From Kaistella antarctica (lineage in GTDB: Bacteria > Bacteroidota > Bacteroidia > Flavobacteriales > Weeksellaceae), in contig NZ_FOIX01000002.1 of assembly GCF_900109615.1 (NCBI RefSeq), positions 620,001 through 684,000 of the forward strand: a DNA stretch of 64,000 nt. Direction: 5' to 3'. Positions 54,403 to 63,695 of this stretch are shown one piece after another. The stretch's first letter is position 1; each line of letters opens with the position of its first letter. The notes beneath the pieces were generated by a model. The model ran no database searches. It was not told where the DNA came from and saw nothing but the letters and a program-made list of their open reading frames with translations. The translations under genes and the position numbers were made by a program.

Positions 54403-54569
54403 TCAGATTCGTAGAAATTTAGAGATAGAGAATCTTTCTTTTTATGCTATATTAAAACTTAATTACATGAGTCAAAATATTTCTTTTGTTTATTAGCTTT
54501 ATTCTCTAAAGTAACAGATATTTGTAGTATTGCAAACATATGAGAAGATTAAATTAATTTAAAAAATCT

Positions 54570-57500
54570 GTGTTCCTCAATTCCCACACCTACCACAGCC
54601 TTCGTTACGGCACTTTATCGGTTGAAGAACTGGTGAAGCAAGCCGTCGATTCCGGTGCAAAAGAATTGGTGTTGACTGATATCAATACGGTCACAGCGAT
54701 TTATGATTTCAAAAAAGAATGTGAGAAATTCAACATCAAACCAATTGTTGGCGTAGAAATTCGAAAGGAAAACCAACTCCTTTATATCACCATTGCCAAA
54801 GATGAAACAGGAATTGCCGAGATCAACCGTTTGCTGACCAATCATAATTGCGACGGCGCAGAACTTCCCCAAGTTTCTCCGGATTTTCAAAAAGTATTTG
54901 TGATTTATCCGCTTCAAAATATTCCCGAAGTTTTAAAAGAAAATGAGTTTATTGGAATTCGCTCAGAAGAATTAAATCTTTTGATTCGTCCAGAGTGGAA
55001 ACAGTTTTTAGATAAAATGGTCGTGTTGCATCCAATTACTTTTAAAACAAAAAAAGAATTTAATCTTCACCGGATTTTAAGAGCCATTGATCTGAATACT
55101 TTGATTTCGAAACTTTCGGAAAGTGATTGCTGTTCTTCAAAGGAAGTTTTTGAATCTGTTGAAACGATTTTAGAGAAGTTTAAAAGATATCCGAAGATGA
55201 TTCAGAATACGCAACATATTCTAGATACTTGTGAATTTAATTTTGATTTTAAAACATCAAAAAATAAAATCTATTTCACCGAAAATAAAGAAAGCGATGA
55301 TTTACTTTTAAGAAAACTGGCTTACCAAGGTTTGGAGAAACGATATCCCGAAAGAACGCAAATCGCTATCGACCGAATTGAAAAAGAATTAAAAGTTGTT
55401 ACTGAAATGAATTTCGCTGGCTACTTTTTAATTACTTTGGATATTGTGCAATACAGTATGAGTCGTGGTTTTCTGCATGTTGGACGTGGAAGTGGAGCGA
55501 ACAGTATTGTGAGTTATTGCCTCGGAATTACAGAGATTTGTCCTATTGAACTCAATCTTTATTTCGAACGTTTTCTAAATGTCCGGCGTAGAAATCCGCC
55601 TGATTTTGATATCGACTGGAGTTGGCGGGAACGCGACGAAATTTTGAAATATATTTTCGAACGCTACGGAAAAGAGCATGTCGCATTTTGTGGAACGAAT
55701 GTCGAATTTAAGTATCGCTCCATTTTCCGGGAAGTTGGGAAAGCCTTTGGGTTGCCCAAAGAAGAACTCGATGTTCTGGCGAAAAATCCCATGGCAACGC
55801 ACGATGATAATAAAGTCGTCAAACTCGTTCAGAAATACGGAATGTTGCTGGAGAAATTCCCGAATCAACGCAGCATGCATTCCTGTGGAATTATTATTTC
55901 CCAGGAACCAATCACCAATTATACCGCCTTAGAAATGCCTCCGAAAGGTTTCCCCATCGTACAGTTTGATATGAATGTGGCGGAAGATATCGGTTTTGAA
56001 AAGTTTGATATTCTTTCCCAGCGCGGATTGGGAACGATCAAGGATACTTTGGATCTCGTCAAGAAAAATCAGGGAGTTGAGATTGATATTCACAACACGA
56101 CAATTTTTAAAAATGATAAAAATTGTAATGATTATTTAAGCATCGGAAAAACAATTGGGTGTTTTTATATTGAAAGTCCCGCCATGCGGGGATTGTTGCG
56201 ACGTTTGAAATGTGAAGATTATAAAACTTTGGTTGCGGCGTCTTCGATTATTCGTCCGGGTGTGGCGAAAAGTGGAATGATGAAGGAATATATTTTCCGA
56301 CATAATAATCCTACAAAGTTTGAATATTTCCACGATGTTTTTAAAGAACAACTCGGCGAAACGTATGGAATTATGGTTTATCAGGAAGATGTGATTAAAA
56401 TTGCTTTACATTTTGGTGGTGTTTCTGCAGATGATGGCGATGTGTTACGACGGGCGATGAGTGGGAAAAGTAGGTCGATAGAAAAGTTGCAGGAAGTGCG
56501 TGACCATTTTTTTGAATCTTGTGCCAGACAAGGGCATCCCGAACAATTATCCAAGGAAGTGTATCGTCAGATCGAATCGTTTGCGGGTTATTCTTTTTGC
56601 AAAGCACACTCTGCGTCGTATGCGGTGGAGAGTTATCAGAGTTTGTATTTAAAGGTTTATTATCCGATTGAGTTTATGGTTTCTGCCATTAATAACGGTG
56701 GTGGTTTTTATCGTACGGAAGTTTATGTTCACGAATGCCGAATGGGTGGTGGAAAAATTCACAATCCATGTGTGAATAAAAGTTTGTTTGAAACTACGGT
56801 TTATGGTGAAGATGTTTTTCTGGGCTTAATGCATATTGAAAAACTCGACAGTAAACTCGTGCATTTCATTCCGAATGAAAGGGAAGAAAATGGTGATTAT
56901 ACTTCTTTGGAAAATTTCATTAAACGTGTTCCGGTCGGAATTGAAACATTACAGACTTTAATTTTTGTGGGTGCTTTTCGTTTTACCGGAAAACCAAAAA
57001 ATGAATTGTTGATTGAAGCACGGTTGCTGATGATTCATTTCAAACCGGAATATCGCTTGCCGACTTTTTTTGAAACTCCGGTGCAGGAATACCAACTTCC
57101 AGTGTTGAAAAGAAATCGATTTGAGGATGCTTTTGATGAAATAGAAATTCTGGGATTTTCTGTTTCCTGCAGTCCTTTTGATTTGTTGCAAACGAAATAC
57201 CGCAGTATCATCATGGCAAGACATTTACCGCAACATCATAAACGTCAAGTGAGAATGTTGGCCTATTTAATTTCCCGAAAACATGTTCCAACCAAGAAAG
57301 GAACCATGTTTTTCGGAACCTGGATTGATGAAGAGGGAAACTTTTTCGACACGGCACATTTCCCGGATAATCTGCAAAAATATCCTTTTCAGGGTGGCGG
57401 TTGTTATTTGTTGTTGGGAATGGTAGAAGTTGATTTTCATTTTCCGACGATTACAATTTTTAAGATGGCGAAAATGCCTTTCATTCCAGATCCGAGATAT

Positions 57501-57632
57501 GCGGAAGATCAAGAGAAGAGTTATGAAGTCCATAAAAAAATCAATGAAGATGTGAGCATGACGACGAGAAACCCTTATCCGCAAGAACATGAGATTGGAT
57601 TGCCGCGGAATAAAATGGTGGTAGAGAAATGA
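54570..57632 (+). CDS. dnaE2: DNA polymerase III alpha subunit, DnaE2/ImuC-like
   Basis: A 1020-residue C-family polymerase of the shorter, error-prone DnaE2 (ImuC) type. The start is GTG 54570, since a stop lies 15 bases upstream in frame and the PHP domain begins at once (NSHTYHSLRYGTLS). The palm shows FLHVGRGSGANSIVSYCLG, the metal Asp pair in PPDFDIDWSWRERDEI, and HSCGIIIS. Later parts include SYAVESYQSLYLKVYYPIEF and helix-hairpin-helix-like and OB-fold regions near the C-terminus. DnaE2 normally works with ImuB in translesion synthesis; no imuA/imuB gene is in this window. Classification rests on length and motif style and should be tested by phylogeny. Confidence 0.85.
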   Translation: MFLNSHTYHSLRYGTLSVEELVKQAVDSGAKELVLTDINTVTAIYDFKKECEKFNIKPIVGVEIRKENQLLYITIAKDETGIAEINRLLTNHNCDGAELPQVSPDFQKVFVIYPLQNIPEVLKENEFIGIRSEELNLLIRPEWKQFLDKMVVLHPITFKTKKEFNLHRILRAIDLNTLISKLSESDCCSSKEVFESVETILEKFKRYPKMIQNTQHILDTCEFNFDFKTSKNKIYFTENKESDDLLLRKLAYQGLEKRYPERTQIAIDRIEKELKVVTEMNFAGYFLITLDIVQYSMSRGFLHVGRGSGANSIVSYCLGITEICPIELNLYFERFLNVRRRNPPDFDIDWSWRERDEILKYIFERYGKEHVAFCGTNVEFKYRSIFREVGKAFGLPKEELDVLAKNPMATHDDNKVVKLVQKYGMLLEKFPNQRSMHSCGIIISQEPITNYTALEMPPKGFPIVQFDMNVAEDIGFEKFDILSQRGLGTIKDTLDLVKKNQGVEIDIHNTTIFKNDKNCNDYLSIGKTIGCFYIESPAMRGLLRRLKCEDYKTLVAASSIIRPGVAKSGMMKEYIFRHNNPTKFEYFHDVFKEQLGETYGIMVYQEDVIKIALHFGGVSADDGDVLRRAMSGKSRSIEKLQEVRDHFFESCARQGHPEQLSKEVYRQIESFAGYSFCKAHSASYAVESYQSLYLKVYYPIEFMVSAINNGGGFYRTEVYVHECRMGGGKIHNPCVNKSLFETTVYGEDVFLGLMHIEKLDSKLVHFIPNEREENGDYTSLENFIKRVPVGIETLQTLIFVGAFRFTGKPKNELLIEARLLMIHFKPEYRLPTFFETPVQEYQLPVLKRNRFEDAFDEIEILGFSVSCSPFDLLQTKYRSIIMARHLPQHHKRQVRMLAYLISRKHVPTKKGTMFFGTWIDEEGNFFDTAHFPDNLQKYPFQGGGCYLLLGMVEVDFHFPTITIFKMAKMPFIPDPRYAEDQEKSYEVHKKINEDVSMTTRNPYPQEHEIGLPRNKMVVEK

Positions 57633-57748
57633 TAACGTATAAAATATTTTAATAATTTTTCCACTCTTAAAATGATCAGTACGAAGAATATTATTGTTTT
57701 ATAACGACTTTGAGGATAATTTTTAAATTTGTTTAAAACTTATATGCA

Positions 57749-58057
57749 ATGAAATCTACACGGGAAATTTTCAAAAATAATCCTTCTTTACTTCAAGAGC
57801 CGCAAGTGATTGAACTTTTGGAATATTGCGGGGAACTGGAAACCGAAATTATAGAATATAAATTTGAGAAATCGAACAGCAAAGAATTAGCAATGATCGA
57901 CATGCTGCAGGAAGTGATAAAAGGATGCAGTGACTTGGAAAAAGAACAAATGGAACATGACCGTTTCGGATATGAAGCGCCGCAATATCAGGAAGCCATT
58001 TTAAATTTAAAAAGATATATTTTGAACCGTTGCAGGGATGAAAAAATCTGGCTTTAA
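57749..58057 (+). CDS. hypothetical protein, 102 residues
   Basis: Not recognised. The sequence is strongly helical and charged (TREIFKNNPSLLQEPQVIEL, EIIEYKFEKSNSKELAMIDM, LNLKRYILNRCRDEKIWL), likely a small soluble helical bundle. It starts with ATG 116 bases after dnaE2 and may be cotranscribed with it. No signal peptide or membrane segment. Balanced composition and a proper start make it a likely real gene, perhaps of the DnaE2 locus, but no function can be assigned. Confidence 0.65.
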   Translation: MKSTREIFKNNPSLLQEPQVIELLEYCGELETEIIEYKFEKSNSKELAMIDMLQEVIKGCSDLEKEQMEHDRFGYEAPQYQEAILNLKRYILNRCRDEKIWL

Positions 58058-58198
58058 GAGGTGTGATGTTACCTCTAAATTATTATGTTTTTTTTGTTAA
58101 TTCAGATTTTCATAAATGATACTCTTTATCATAAAATCGTTTTTTCGAGCGATTCTCCTGTAATAAAACTTTCTATTACAAATTTTAAAATCCCATCT
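58058..58198. other. gene-free stretch before repeats
   Basis: Short overlapping open frames on both strands (58085-58306, 58129-58326) run into repeat copy C and are not supported as genes. Together with the repeats at 58199 and 58353 and the AT-rich DNA up to 58656 this forms a 600-bp gene-free interval that should hold the promoter of the LytTR operon. Confidence 0.5.
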
Positions 58199-58289
58199 GC
58201 AGCCCGACTTAAGTGGAGCTCATTTTTTTTAGCGTTGGAAAAAGCTCGGACAAAAAATAGCGGGAACGGAAGGCGGATAGGTCTGCCCA
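58199..58289 (-). repeat. degenerate dispersed intergenic repeat, copy C
   Basis: Reads GCAGCCCGACTTAAGTGGAG ... GGAACGGAAGGCGGATAGG ... CTGCCC on the plus strand, i.e. opposite orientation to copy A at 12684-12767, which matches it in CCCG-CTT-A, GGA and GGAAG-CGGAT blocks. Confidence 0.6.
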
Positions 58290-58352
58290 AATTAAATATG
58301 AAATAAAGCGGACATGAAATTTTCATTCATCATTTGAATTTTTGAAATTTCA

Positions 58353-58393
58353 GATAAAAGATAAAAGATAAAAGATAAAAGATAAAAGATAAA
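58353..58393. repeat. heptamer tandem repeat (GATAAAA)n
   Basis: Five perfect copies and a six-base partial copy of GATAAAA, the same number as the ATTCACC array at 12837-12877. Confidence 0.95.
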
Positions 58394-58656
58394 TGCAACA
58401 TCATCCGCAGCTCAATCTTTTCCATTATAAACTGCTTTTTCAACAAATCGACTTCAATTTTAATTGAATGTTCTTATCATTTCTTTTACCCGTTACAATG
58501 GTGGTTATTCATTTTAAATTCTATAATGCTGACGAATTCATATTTTTTTCTTTAACTTTAAAATTTTATATGAAATTTTTAGCTAAAATTGATATAATTA
58601 GGTAATCTAGATTTGATGCAATTTATTGAAGTCTCCACGTTTTGTAATTTTTTTTT

Positions 58657-59382
58657 ATGTTGAAAGTAATTCTCATCGATGATGAGCCAAGTGCGATAAA
58701 AAGTTTGAAGTGGGATATTGCCAATTCTTGTCCAGATGTACAGGTGCTGGCAAGTTTTACCAAGCCCAGAGAGGCTCTGGAATATTTGGAAGATCATGAT
58801 CCCGACGTGGTGTTTTTGGATATTGAAATGCCGAAAATGGACGGGTTTCAATTTTTAGAAAAGATGGCCGATCGTGCCTTTAGGGTCGTTTTCGTCACGG
58901 CGTATAATCAGTATGCGATACAGGCGATTAATAACAGCGCGGCAGGTTACCTAATGAAACCAATAGACGCTGATGATCTGGTAACTCTTGTTGCAAAACT
59001 AAGAGCGGGGAAATTAAAGGTTAATAATAAGGAGGTTGTAGAAGATAAAGCCGTAAATCCCCGAACGGAAAAAAGGGTAGCTTTACCCATCGCGGGCCGG
59101 TTAGTTTTGGTGAGTATCGAGGATATTATCTATTGCGAAAGTAATGGTAACCAGTGCAAAATCCATTTGGTAGATGGCAGTTTGCTGCTCGTTAAAAAAA
59201 TATTGAAACATCTTATTCTTATGTTGCCAGTTTCAGATTTTGTGCGCGTACACAATAGTTACGTAGTAAACTTGAGCAGAATAGCGGAATATATTCAGAC
59301 TGAAAACTATCTGGTTCTGTATAATCAAAAGAAAATTCCAGTCGCACGGAATAGAAAACCTGACCTGCTGGCTAAATTGTAG
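58657..59382 (+). CDS. LytTR-family response regulator
   Basis: A 241-residue two-component response regulator. The receiver (about 1-120) has the acidic pocket LIDDEPSA, phosphoacceptor Asp55 in VVFLDIEMPKMDG, Thr in VVFVTAYNQYA and Lys in GYLMKPID. The LytTR DNA-binding domain (about 140-241) has IEDIIYCESNGNQCKIHL, FVRVHNSYVVNLSRIAEY and the C-terminal KIPVARNRKPDLLAKL. LytTR proteins bind pairs of 9-bp direct repeats spaced by two helix turns; a candidate lies upstream of the nearby BspA-like gene (63493-63542). The kinase gene follows after three bases. Confidence 0.95.
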   Translation: MLKVILIDDEPSAIKSLKWDIANSCPDVQVLASFTKPREALEYLEDHDPDVVFLDIEMPKMDGFQFLEKMADRAFRVVFVTAYNQYAIQAINNSAAGYLMKPIDADDLVTLVAKLRAGKLKVNNKEVVEDKAVNPRTEKRVALPIAGRLVLVSIEDIIYCESNGNQCKIHLVDGSLLLVKKILKHLILMLPVSDFVRVHNSYVVNLSRIAEYIQTENYLVLYNQKKIPVARNRKPDLLAKL

Positions 59383-59385
59383 CGT

Positions 59386-60858
59386 ATGGATCTTGGACCC
59401 AATCCTTTCTTCTTACAATTGATTGCAATTATTTTGACGATCCTGGGGTTTGGTACGGCACTTATTGGGTATAATGTTAAGGAAAGAAGTTTTTGGTACT
59501 ACTCAATCTATGCCTTTTTACTATTGACTTTTCTTCTTATCAGTGATCTTTATCGTTATGATCGAACTTATGCCATAAGATATCCCCACTTTTTCAGTTT
59601 TCAGTGGAATTTGCAGGTTTTTTATAACGCAGCTTATTTTCTTTTTTATTTAAATATTTTAGATTTTAAAAAGCATCAGCCTAAGATTTATAGACTGATT
59701 TTAAGAATCGTGTACACCATTGTAATCATTGGCAATATTATCTTTTTGCTCGGTATTTTCAATGTGATCAACAAATGGTTTTTCCCCAGAACATATATCT
59801 ACGCAATCGTTCCGCTCTTGGTTATTTTGGCAATTTATACTTTGATTAAAACTTCTGAACTGCCTGGCCAGCTTAAGTATTATTTTATGTTCGGCGGCGT
59901 TTTCTATATCATATTTTCAATTATCTCTCTCTTTTTCCCATTGTTAAAGTGGAACTTCTTTTACCTCGACTCGTTTGATATTTTTAATATCGGCATTTTG
60001 GGAGAACAGATTGCTTTTGCTTGTGGATTTGCCTATAAAATAAAATTGATGAGTTTGCAGATTATTAAAAAATCCGAAGAAAATGCAAGCATTAAGGAAA
60101 GACAAAATATAGTGCTGCAGGAGAAATTAAAAGAAAAGGAACTGGAGATTCTCACGGTGACTGCCGACGCAGAAGAGCAGCGAGTACAACGGTTGCAGAC
60201 TGAACACGAAGACCAAATCAATCACTTGCACCTGGTTTCTTTGCAGAGCCAAATGAATCCCCATTTCATATTCAATGCGCTGAATTCTATAAAATCCTAC
60301 CTCATCGATAATGATCAACAAAGTGCTATTTCATTCCTGACTAAATTTTCTAAGCTGATCAGAAATATACTCATGAGTTCTCGCGTAGAAAAAATTTCGT
60401 TAAAGGAAGAATTAGATCTGGTGCAGATTTACGTTGATATTGAGAATCTCCGGTTTGAAAATCAAGTGCAGTTTCAGATTTTGAATCCTTACCGTATTCC
60501 ACTTGACGCTATTTTTTTGCCGCCCATGATCTTACAACCATTTGTGGAAAATGCTTTAGGACACGGTCTCTTACATAAAGAAGGCGAAAAATATTTGACT
60601 TTACTTTTCTCTTTAGCCGAAAACACCCAAATTCTAAAAATTACAGATAATGGCGTAGGTCGAAAAAAAGCTGCCTATTACTCTCGAGGCATCACTTTCA
60701 AAAATGAATCTGTTGGTTTAAAGATTACCTCGGAGCGCTTAGAACATTTTAATAATCAGTATAACGTACAGTATTCTTACACCATTTCTGATTTAGAAAA
60801 TGAAGTGGGCGAATCTTTGGGAACAGAAGTTATGGTGATTTTTGGTGAAGGTCAGTAA
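59386..60858 (+). CDS. LytS-type sensor histidine kinase with N-terminal multi-helix membrane domain
   Basis: A 490-residue membrane kinase. The N-terminal part (about 5-225) has about seven hydrophobic helices, of the 7TMR-DISM type but without the usual extracellular ligand domain or signal peptide. A coiled coil (about 225-285, rich in Glu/Lys/Gln) leads to the His-kinase domain with phosphoacceptor His293 in QMNPHFIFNALNSIKSYL, then the ATPase domain with ILQPFVENALGHGL (N-box) and ITDNGVGRKKAAYYSRG. It is encoded three bases after its response regulator. The missing sensor ectodomain suggests that it reads a membrane or intracellular cue. Confidence 0.93.
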   Translation: MDLGPNPFFLQLIAIILTILGFGTALIGYNVKERSFWYYSIYAFLLLTFLLISDLYRYDRTYAIRYPHFFSFQWNLQVFYNAAYFLFYLNILDFKKHQPKIYRLILRIVYTIVIIGNIIFLLGIFNVINKWFFPRTYIYAIVPLLVILAIYTLIKTSELPGQLKYYFMFGGVFYIIFSIISLFFPLLKWNFFYLDSFDIFNIGILGEQIAFACGFAYKIKLMSLQIIKKSEENASIKERQNIVLQEKLKEKELEILTVTADAEEQRVQRLQTEHEDQINHLHLVSLQSQMNPHFIFNALNSIKSYLIDNDQQSAISFLTKFSKLIRNILMSSRVEKISLKEELDLVQIYVDIENLRFENQVQFQILNPYRIPLDAIFLPPMILQPFVENALGHGLLHKEGEKYLTLLFSLAENTQILKITDNGVGRKKAAYYSRGITFKNESVGLKITSERLEHFNNQYNVQYSYTISDLENEVGESLGTEVMVIFGEGQ

Positions 60859-60944
60859 TTATATTAACCTAATGGTATAATCAATTCTTTTAAATTAAAG
60901 TTAAAAGTAGTTGATAATCAATTCAAAGCTGGCAATCGATTCTA

Positions 60945-60973
60945 AGCAAAAAACCCCGAATTACTCGGGGTTC
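60945..60973 (-). terminator. hairpin terminator after the BspA-like gene
   Basis: On the minus strand AACCCCGAG-TAA-TTCGGGGTT followed by T. A similar one follows the paralogue at 63646-63671. Confidence 0.92.
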
Positions 60974-60999
60974 ATTATTGATAATCTGTCGATGAAAGG

Positions 61000-63399
61000 T
61001 TATTGTTTCATGATTTTTTTGGTGGTAGTTCCCTTGTCAGAACTAATGTTCAGCAAGTACATTCCTTTCGCATATAATGATAAGTTCAATTTTACTTCCT
61101 TACCATTGGCTTTTGAGGATTGCATTAATCGCCCATTCATATCGTAAAGCGAAAGTGTTTCTTTACCGTATAAACCATTTACTGTTAAAAAATCTGAGAC
61201 TGGATTTGGGAAGAGTTTCAAATTCGCGAAATCTTCATTGGCAGTTGCAAGAACACACGTTCCTAAAGAGTCGCCCGTAATTGTCCAGTTTTTATTGTTG
61301 ATCAAGTGATTTCTGTTGCTCACCACCTCAGCACTGTACGATCTTCCATCGGCACCCAAATTGATGTTTTGCGGAGTCTTATTATTGGTTGCCCAACCTT
61401 TCAGTGTTTTGCTGTAATTAATACATCCCATTCCGCTTGTGATATTGAACATCGTTTCAGCATCTGTAAGTTGAGATAGATCCCAACTCCCCAGATTTTG
61501 GTCGAAAGCGGTCGCACTTGCAAACATATTGCGCATATCAGTAACTTTCGACGTATTCCATTGCGAAAGATCTTGGTTAAAATTTTCAGTTCCGAAAAAC
61601 ATTTGTCTCATATTGGTAACTTTACCGGTATCCCAGGCGCCTATATTCTGATTAAAGGCTTTTGCAAGCAAAAACATCGACTCCATGTCGGTTACGTTTG
61701 AAGTACTCCATGAACTGATGTTTCCGTTAAAACTGGTAGCCTCATAAAACATACCGTTCATTCCAATAACATTACTTACATTCCAATTATTTAGATTTTG
61801 GTTAAATTGTATTGTGCGTCCAAATAACCGATCCATTGATGTTACTTTACTCACATCCCAGTTGGAGATATTTTCATTAAAATTCAAAGCGTAGGTAAAC
61901 GCAAGCGTCATGTCAGTTACATTACTTACATCCCATTGATTCATATTCGGAACGGTCGAAATTCCCGATCTTTCAAAAGAGCCAAACATTGAAGTTACTT
62001 TACTGAAATCGGGGATATCAGTAGCAGTAATACTTAAATTAGTAGTTTCACTAAATGCACCTGACAAAGTTGCCCAAGTAGCAGCTCCCCATTGGGTAAT
62101 TTTAGACAACTTCTTCTGATTATTACTGGTACTCCCTCTAAAATAAAGAGAGAATCCAGATTGTCCAACTGGGAAAATCCGAACCTGGTAAATTCCAGCT
62201 TGTCCAAAATCAATAGTAGTGGAGTTTACACCGTAACCATTATCTTTTCTGCTGGCATCATTAAGATCTACCCACGAATAAGTATAATTTCCCTGTGCAG
62301 GAATGATAATTGTGTTGGTTCCTTGAGTATTCCATTCTGTTACGAAGTCAATAGGACAAGCAGTTGCACTTTGGCTATCACCAGAAATGGTCCAACCTCT
62401 GCTATTAATTAGATGATTTCTTGCTTTTACTACTTCGGAACTATATGTTGGTAAATCCTGATTTGCAAAATTTAAATTGGTAGGGGTGTTTGCATCATTT
62501 GCAGCCCAGCCCGCCAAAGTTTTACTGTAATTCTGACAACCCATGGTTGCAGAAAACATAGCTTTAGCATACATTAGAGAAGTGATTTTCCAAGTTCCGA
62601 GATTCTGACTAAAAGCTGACGCTGACTTAAACATATTGTCCATTCTTATTACTTTGCTCACATCCCATTTACCAATGTCTTGATTAAAATGAGTATTTTC
62701 ATAAAACATCTCTTGCATATCTTTTACTTTGCTGACGTTCCAATTACTAATATCACCATTAAATTTTGAACTTTTAAAGGCAGCAGACATATCGGTTATA
62801 TTTCTAACGTCCCAATTGTTAATATTGGGAATATCTTGTACACCAGAAAAGGCAAACATGCTAAACATATCTTCCACTAGCCGCAAGTCGGGTACATCTG
62901 TGGCGGTAATTTTTAAATTTGAAGTTGCCCCGAAAGCTGCGTAGAAAGTTGACCATTTCATTGTTCCCCATTGTGTGATCTTCAATAATTTTTTTGGATC
63001 GCCATTGCCAAATCCGAATGTAAACAAATTGAGAGGAGTAGCACCCGTCGGCTTCATTTTTACCTCGTAGTTTCCAGGGGTTGGAAAATTAATGGTGGTA
63101 TTACCATTTGCTGAACCCGATCCTGTAGAAACACCTCCTACACGTTTCCAGGTGTAATCATAACTTCCTTCGGCAAGGATTCTAATTTGGTTATTGGCAG
63201 AAGTTCCAAAATTATCGGTTTTCCACTCGGTAATAAGTTCGGCTTGTGCAGAAATAGAAATGCTGAAAAATAAAAAGGCAAAAAGCAGCAGGCAAGTTTT
63301 TGCTGAATTTCCTATTTTGCTTTTTGGATGATTACGCGTCGCACTTGATTTTAGATCCAATTGATTCTTTTTCTTAAAATTAATAAATAATTGTTTCAT
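61000..63399 (-). CDS. BspA-like (DUF285 repeat) surface protein with type IX secretion tail
   Basis: A 799-residue exported protein. After a long, basic N-region (about 1-33) comes the signal helix (TCLLLFAFLFFSISISAQ). The mature part is duplicated: two modules (about 52-345 and 350-715), each a beta-type start (LITEWKTDNFGTS and FVTEWNTQGTN) followed by DUF285 repeats of about 24 residues, e.g. NWDVSKVTSMDRLFGRTIQF and WNTSKVTDMRNMFASATAFD. The C-terminus (about 722-799, LKLFPNPVSDFLTVNGL to TTKKIMKQ) is a type A type IX sorting domain, so the protein crosses the outer membrane and is displayed or released. Repeats of this type are linked with adhesion in other bacteria. A paralogue lies directly upstream. 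Confidence 0.9.
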   Translation of the reverse strand: MKQLFINFKKKNQLDLKSSATRNHPKSKIGNSAKTCLLLFAFLFFSISISAQAELITEWKTDNFGTSANNQIRILAEGSYDYTWKRVGGVSTGSGSANGNTTINFPTPGNYEVKMKPTGATPLNLFTFGFGNGDPKKLLKITQWGTMKWSTFYAAFGATSNLKITATDVPDLRLVEDMFSMFAFSGVQDIPNINNWDVRNITDMSAAFKSSKFNGDISNWNVSKVKDMQEMFYENTHFNQDIGKWDVSKVIRMDNMFKSASAFSQNLGTWKITSLMYAKAMFSATMGCQNYSKTLAGWAANDANTPTNLNFANQDLPTYSSEVVKARNHLINSRGWTISGDSQSATACPIDFVTEWNTQGTNTIIIPAQGNYTYSWVDLNDASRKDNGYGVNSTTIDFGQAGIYQVRIFPVGQSGFSLYFRGSTSNNQKKLSKITQWGAATWATLSGAFSETTNLSITATDIPDFSKVTSMFGSFERSGISTVPNMNQWDVSNVTDMTLAFTYALNFNENISNWDVSKVTSMDRLFGRTIQFNQNLNNWNVSNVIGMNGMFYEATSFNGNISSWSTSNVTDMESMFLLAKAFNQNIGAWDTGKVTNMRQMFFGTENFNQDLSQWNTSKVTDMRNMFASATAFDQNLGSWDLSQLTDAETMFNITSGMGCINYSKTLKGWATNNKTPQNINLGADGRSYSAEVVSNRNHLINNKNWTITGDSLGTCVLATANEDFANLKLFPNPVSDFLTVNGLYGKETLSLYDMNGRLMQSSKANGKEVKLNLSLYAKGMYLLNISSDKGTTTKKIMKQ

Positions 63400-63492
63400 A
63401 AATAGATTTTTTTTAAGTTTTACTAGGTGTTTTTATCGTTATAGGATAACAAAGCTTGATTTAATTTTTCAGATAAACAAGCGATTGAGTAC

Positions 63493-63542
63493 GGTTGGTA
63501 GGATATTCAAAATGGTTGGTAGCATATTCAAAATGGTTGGTA
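63493..63542 (+). promoter_or_regulatory. three 21-bp-spaced GGTTGGTA direct repeats, putative LytTR binding sites
   Basis: GGTTGGTA begins at 63493, 63514 and 63535, with the full 21-bp unit GGTTGGTAGGATATTCAAAAT repeated almost identically. It lies about 95-145 bases before the BspA-like start codon. ACGGTTGGT fits the LytTR site pattern (A/T, A/C, A/C, GTT, N, A/G, T/G) at eight of nine positions and the spacing matches the usual two-turn distance. A LytTR regulator is encoded 4 kb away. Confidence 0.5.
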
Positions 63543-63645
63543 AATCGCTACATTTTTAATTCTACCAAAACAGTGACTTTCGCAATTCTTACAATCAGTA
63601 ACTGCTTTTTTTAAATTTGAAAACGACCGACAACCTGCATTAAAT

Positions 63646-63671
63646 AAAAAACCCCGATTGCTCGGGATTCA
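63646..63671 (-). terminator. hairpin terminator after the partial BspA-like gene
   Basis: On the minus strand AATCCCGAG-CAA-TCGGGGTTTTTT; it separates this gene from the next BspA-like gene downstream. Confidence 0.9.
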
Positions 63672-63695
63672 TATTTATCATCTTGCGATGAAGGG

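Noticed and set aside
58085-58326. Overlapping short frames on both strands
   Set aside because: They run through repeat copy C; composition does not look coding.
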